From assembly GCA_964565665.1 (NCBI GenBank), contig CAZMFZ010000154.1, positions 1 to 6,698 of the forward strand: a stretch of 6,698 nucleotides of DNA, given 5' to 3'. Position 1 is the stretch's first letter. Each line of letters begins with the position of its first letter. A program made the position numbers and the translations under genes. The stretch comes from CAZMFZ01 sp964565665. GTDB taxonomy: Bacteria; Bacteroidota; Bacteroidia; Cytophagales; UBA9547. This document shows positions 6,546 through 6,698 of this stretch, piece by piece. The notes beneath the pieces were generated by a model, which saw only the letters and a program-made list of their open reading frames with translations, was not told where the DNA came from and did not search any database.

Positions 6546-6698
6546 CGTTACCAATGGTTGTATACCTTGGTAATCGAATTTCTATAACAAACGATTGCCA
6601 AGGCTTGTATATACCTTGTAACTAATTCTTGATACAAACGATCGCCAAGGCTTGTATATACCTTGGAACTAAATTCTTGATACAAACGATTGCCAAGG
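6546..6698. repeat. Tandem array of 46-48 bp repeats with internal dyads, running off the right edge
   Basis: There are three full units and the start of a fourth: 6546-6591 (46 bp, most diverged), 6592-6638 (47 bp), 6639-6686 (48 bp) and 6687-6698. Units two and three differ by two substitutions and one inserted A. Each holds two nested or interleaved inverted repeats: CCAAGG...CCTTGG around a TATA core (6645-6650 with 6661-6666 in unit three; one mismatch in unit two) and TTGTAT...ATACAA (for example 6652-6657 with 6680-6685). There are no unique spacers, so it is not a CRISPR array. No ORF of credible kind crosses it. It lies in the upstream region of dnaB; no function is recognised. Confidence 0.9.
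6548..6573. repeat. Stem-loop in the first repeat unit
   Basis: TTACCAA (6548-6554) pairs with TTGGTAA (6567-6573). Inside, after one unpaired T, GGT (6556-6558) pairs with ACC (6564-6566) around a 5-base TGTAT loop. This is the same dyad as in the other units but with a longer stem here, even though this unit is the most diverged in sequence. Confidence 0.6.

Noticed and set aside
6546..6698. CRISPR array
   Set aside because: The spaces between the more conserved parts are themselves near-identical copies, so these are plain tandem repeats of 46-48 bp with no unique spacers, and no cas genes are present.
1..6698. Mobile element, phage or defence system
   Set aside because: No transposase, integrase, terminal inverted repeats, tRNA target site or recognisable defence protein is seen; all genes are housekeeping or glycan-related families.

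Overview
The window looks like an ordinary chromosomal segment of a Bacteroidota bacterium (Cytophagales/Chitinophagales/Flavobacteriia-like; I cannot place it lower). Reasons: it is AT-rich, none of the five visible starts has a Shine-Dalgarno sequence, a NIF3 protein sits beside a C4 zinc-ribbon coiled-coil protein, and the DnaB carries a Gly/Asn-rich tail. A run of ten Ns at 454-463 shows that this is a draft or metagenome assembly.

Layout. Positions 1-3915 hold a tight plus-strand gene series. First comes the 3' part of a GT4 glycosyltransferase gene, cut by the window edge and by the N gap. A second, complete GT4 glycosyltransferase starts 3 bases after it. A NIF3-family dinuclear-metal protein gene overlaps that by ATGA, and a C4-type zinc-ribbon coiled-coil protein follows 7 bases later. 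A strong 13-bp stem-loop with a T-run (3932-3965) ends the series. It also separates it from the convergent minus-strand genes: a DUF155/RMD1-family protein with a C-terminal membrane anchor (4757-3972) and, upstream of that, the replicative helicase DnaB (6471-4870). The 227 bases upstream of dnaB hold promoter-like elements, one DnaA-box-like 9-mer, and an array of 46-48 bp tandem repeats with internal dyads that runs off the right edge.

How the genes work together. The two glycosyltransferases probably belong to the end of a surface-polysaccharide or lipid-glycan cluster whose remainder lies to the left. The NIF3/zinc-ribbon pair is a conserved housekeeping couple of unclear function that appears to be co-transcribed with them. 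dnaB and the DUF155 gene are unrelated in known function but lie in the same orientation 112 bases apart. I see no phage, transposon, CRISPR array or defence genes. The least explained part is the repeat array upstream of dnaB.
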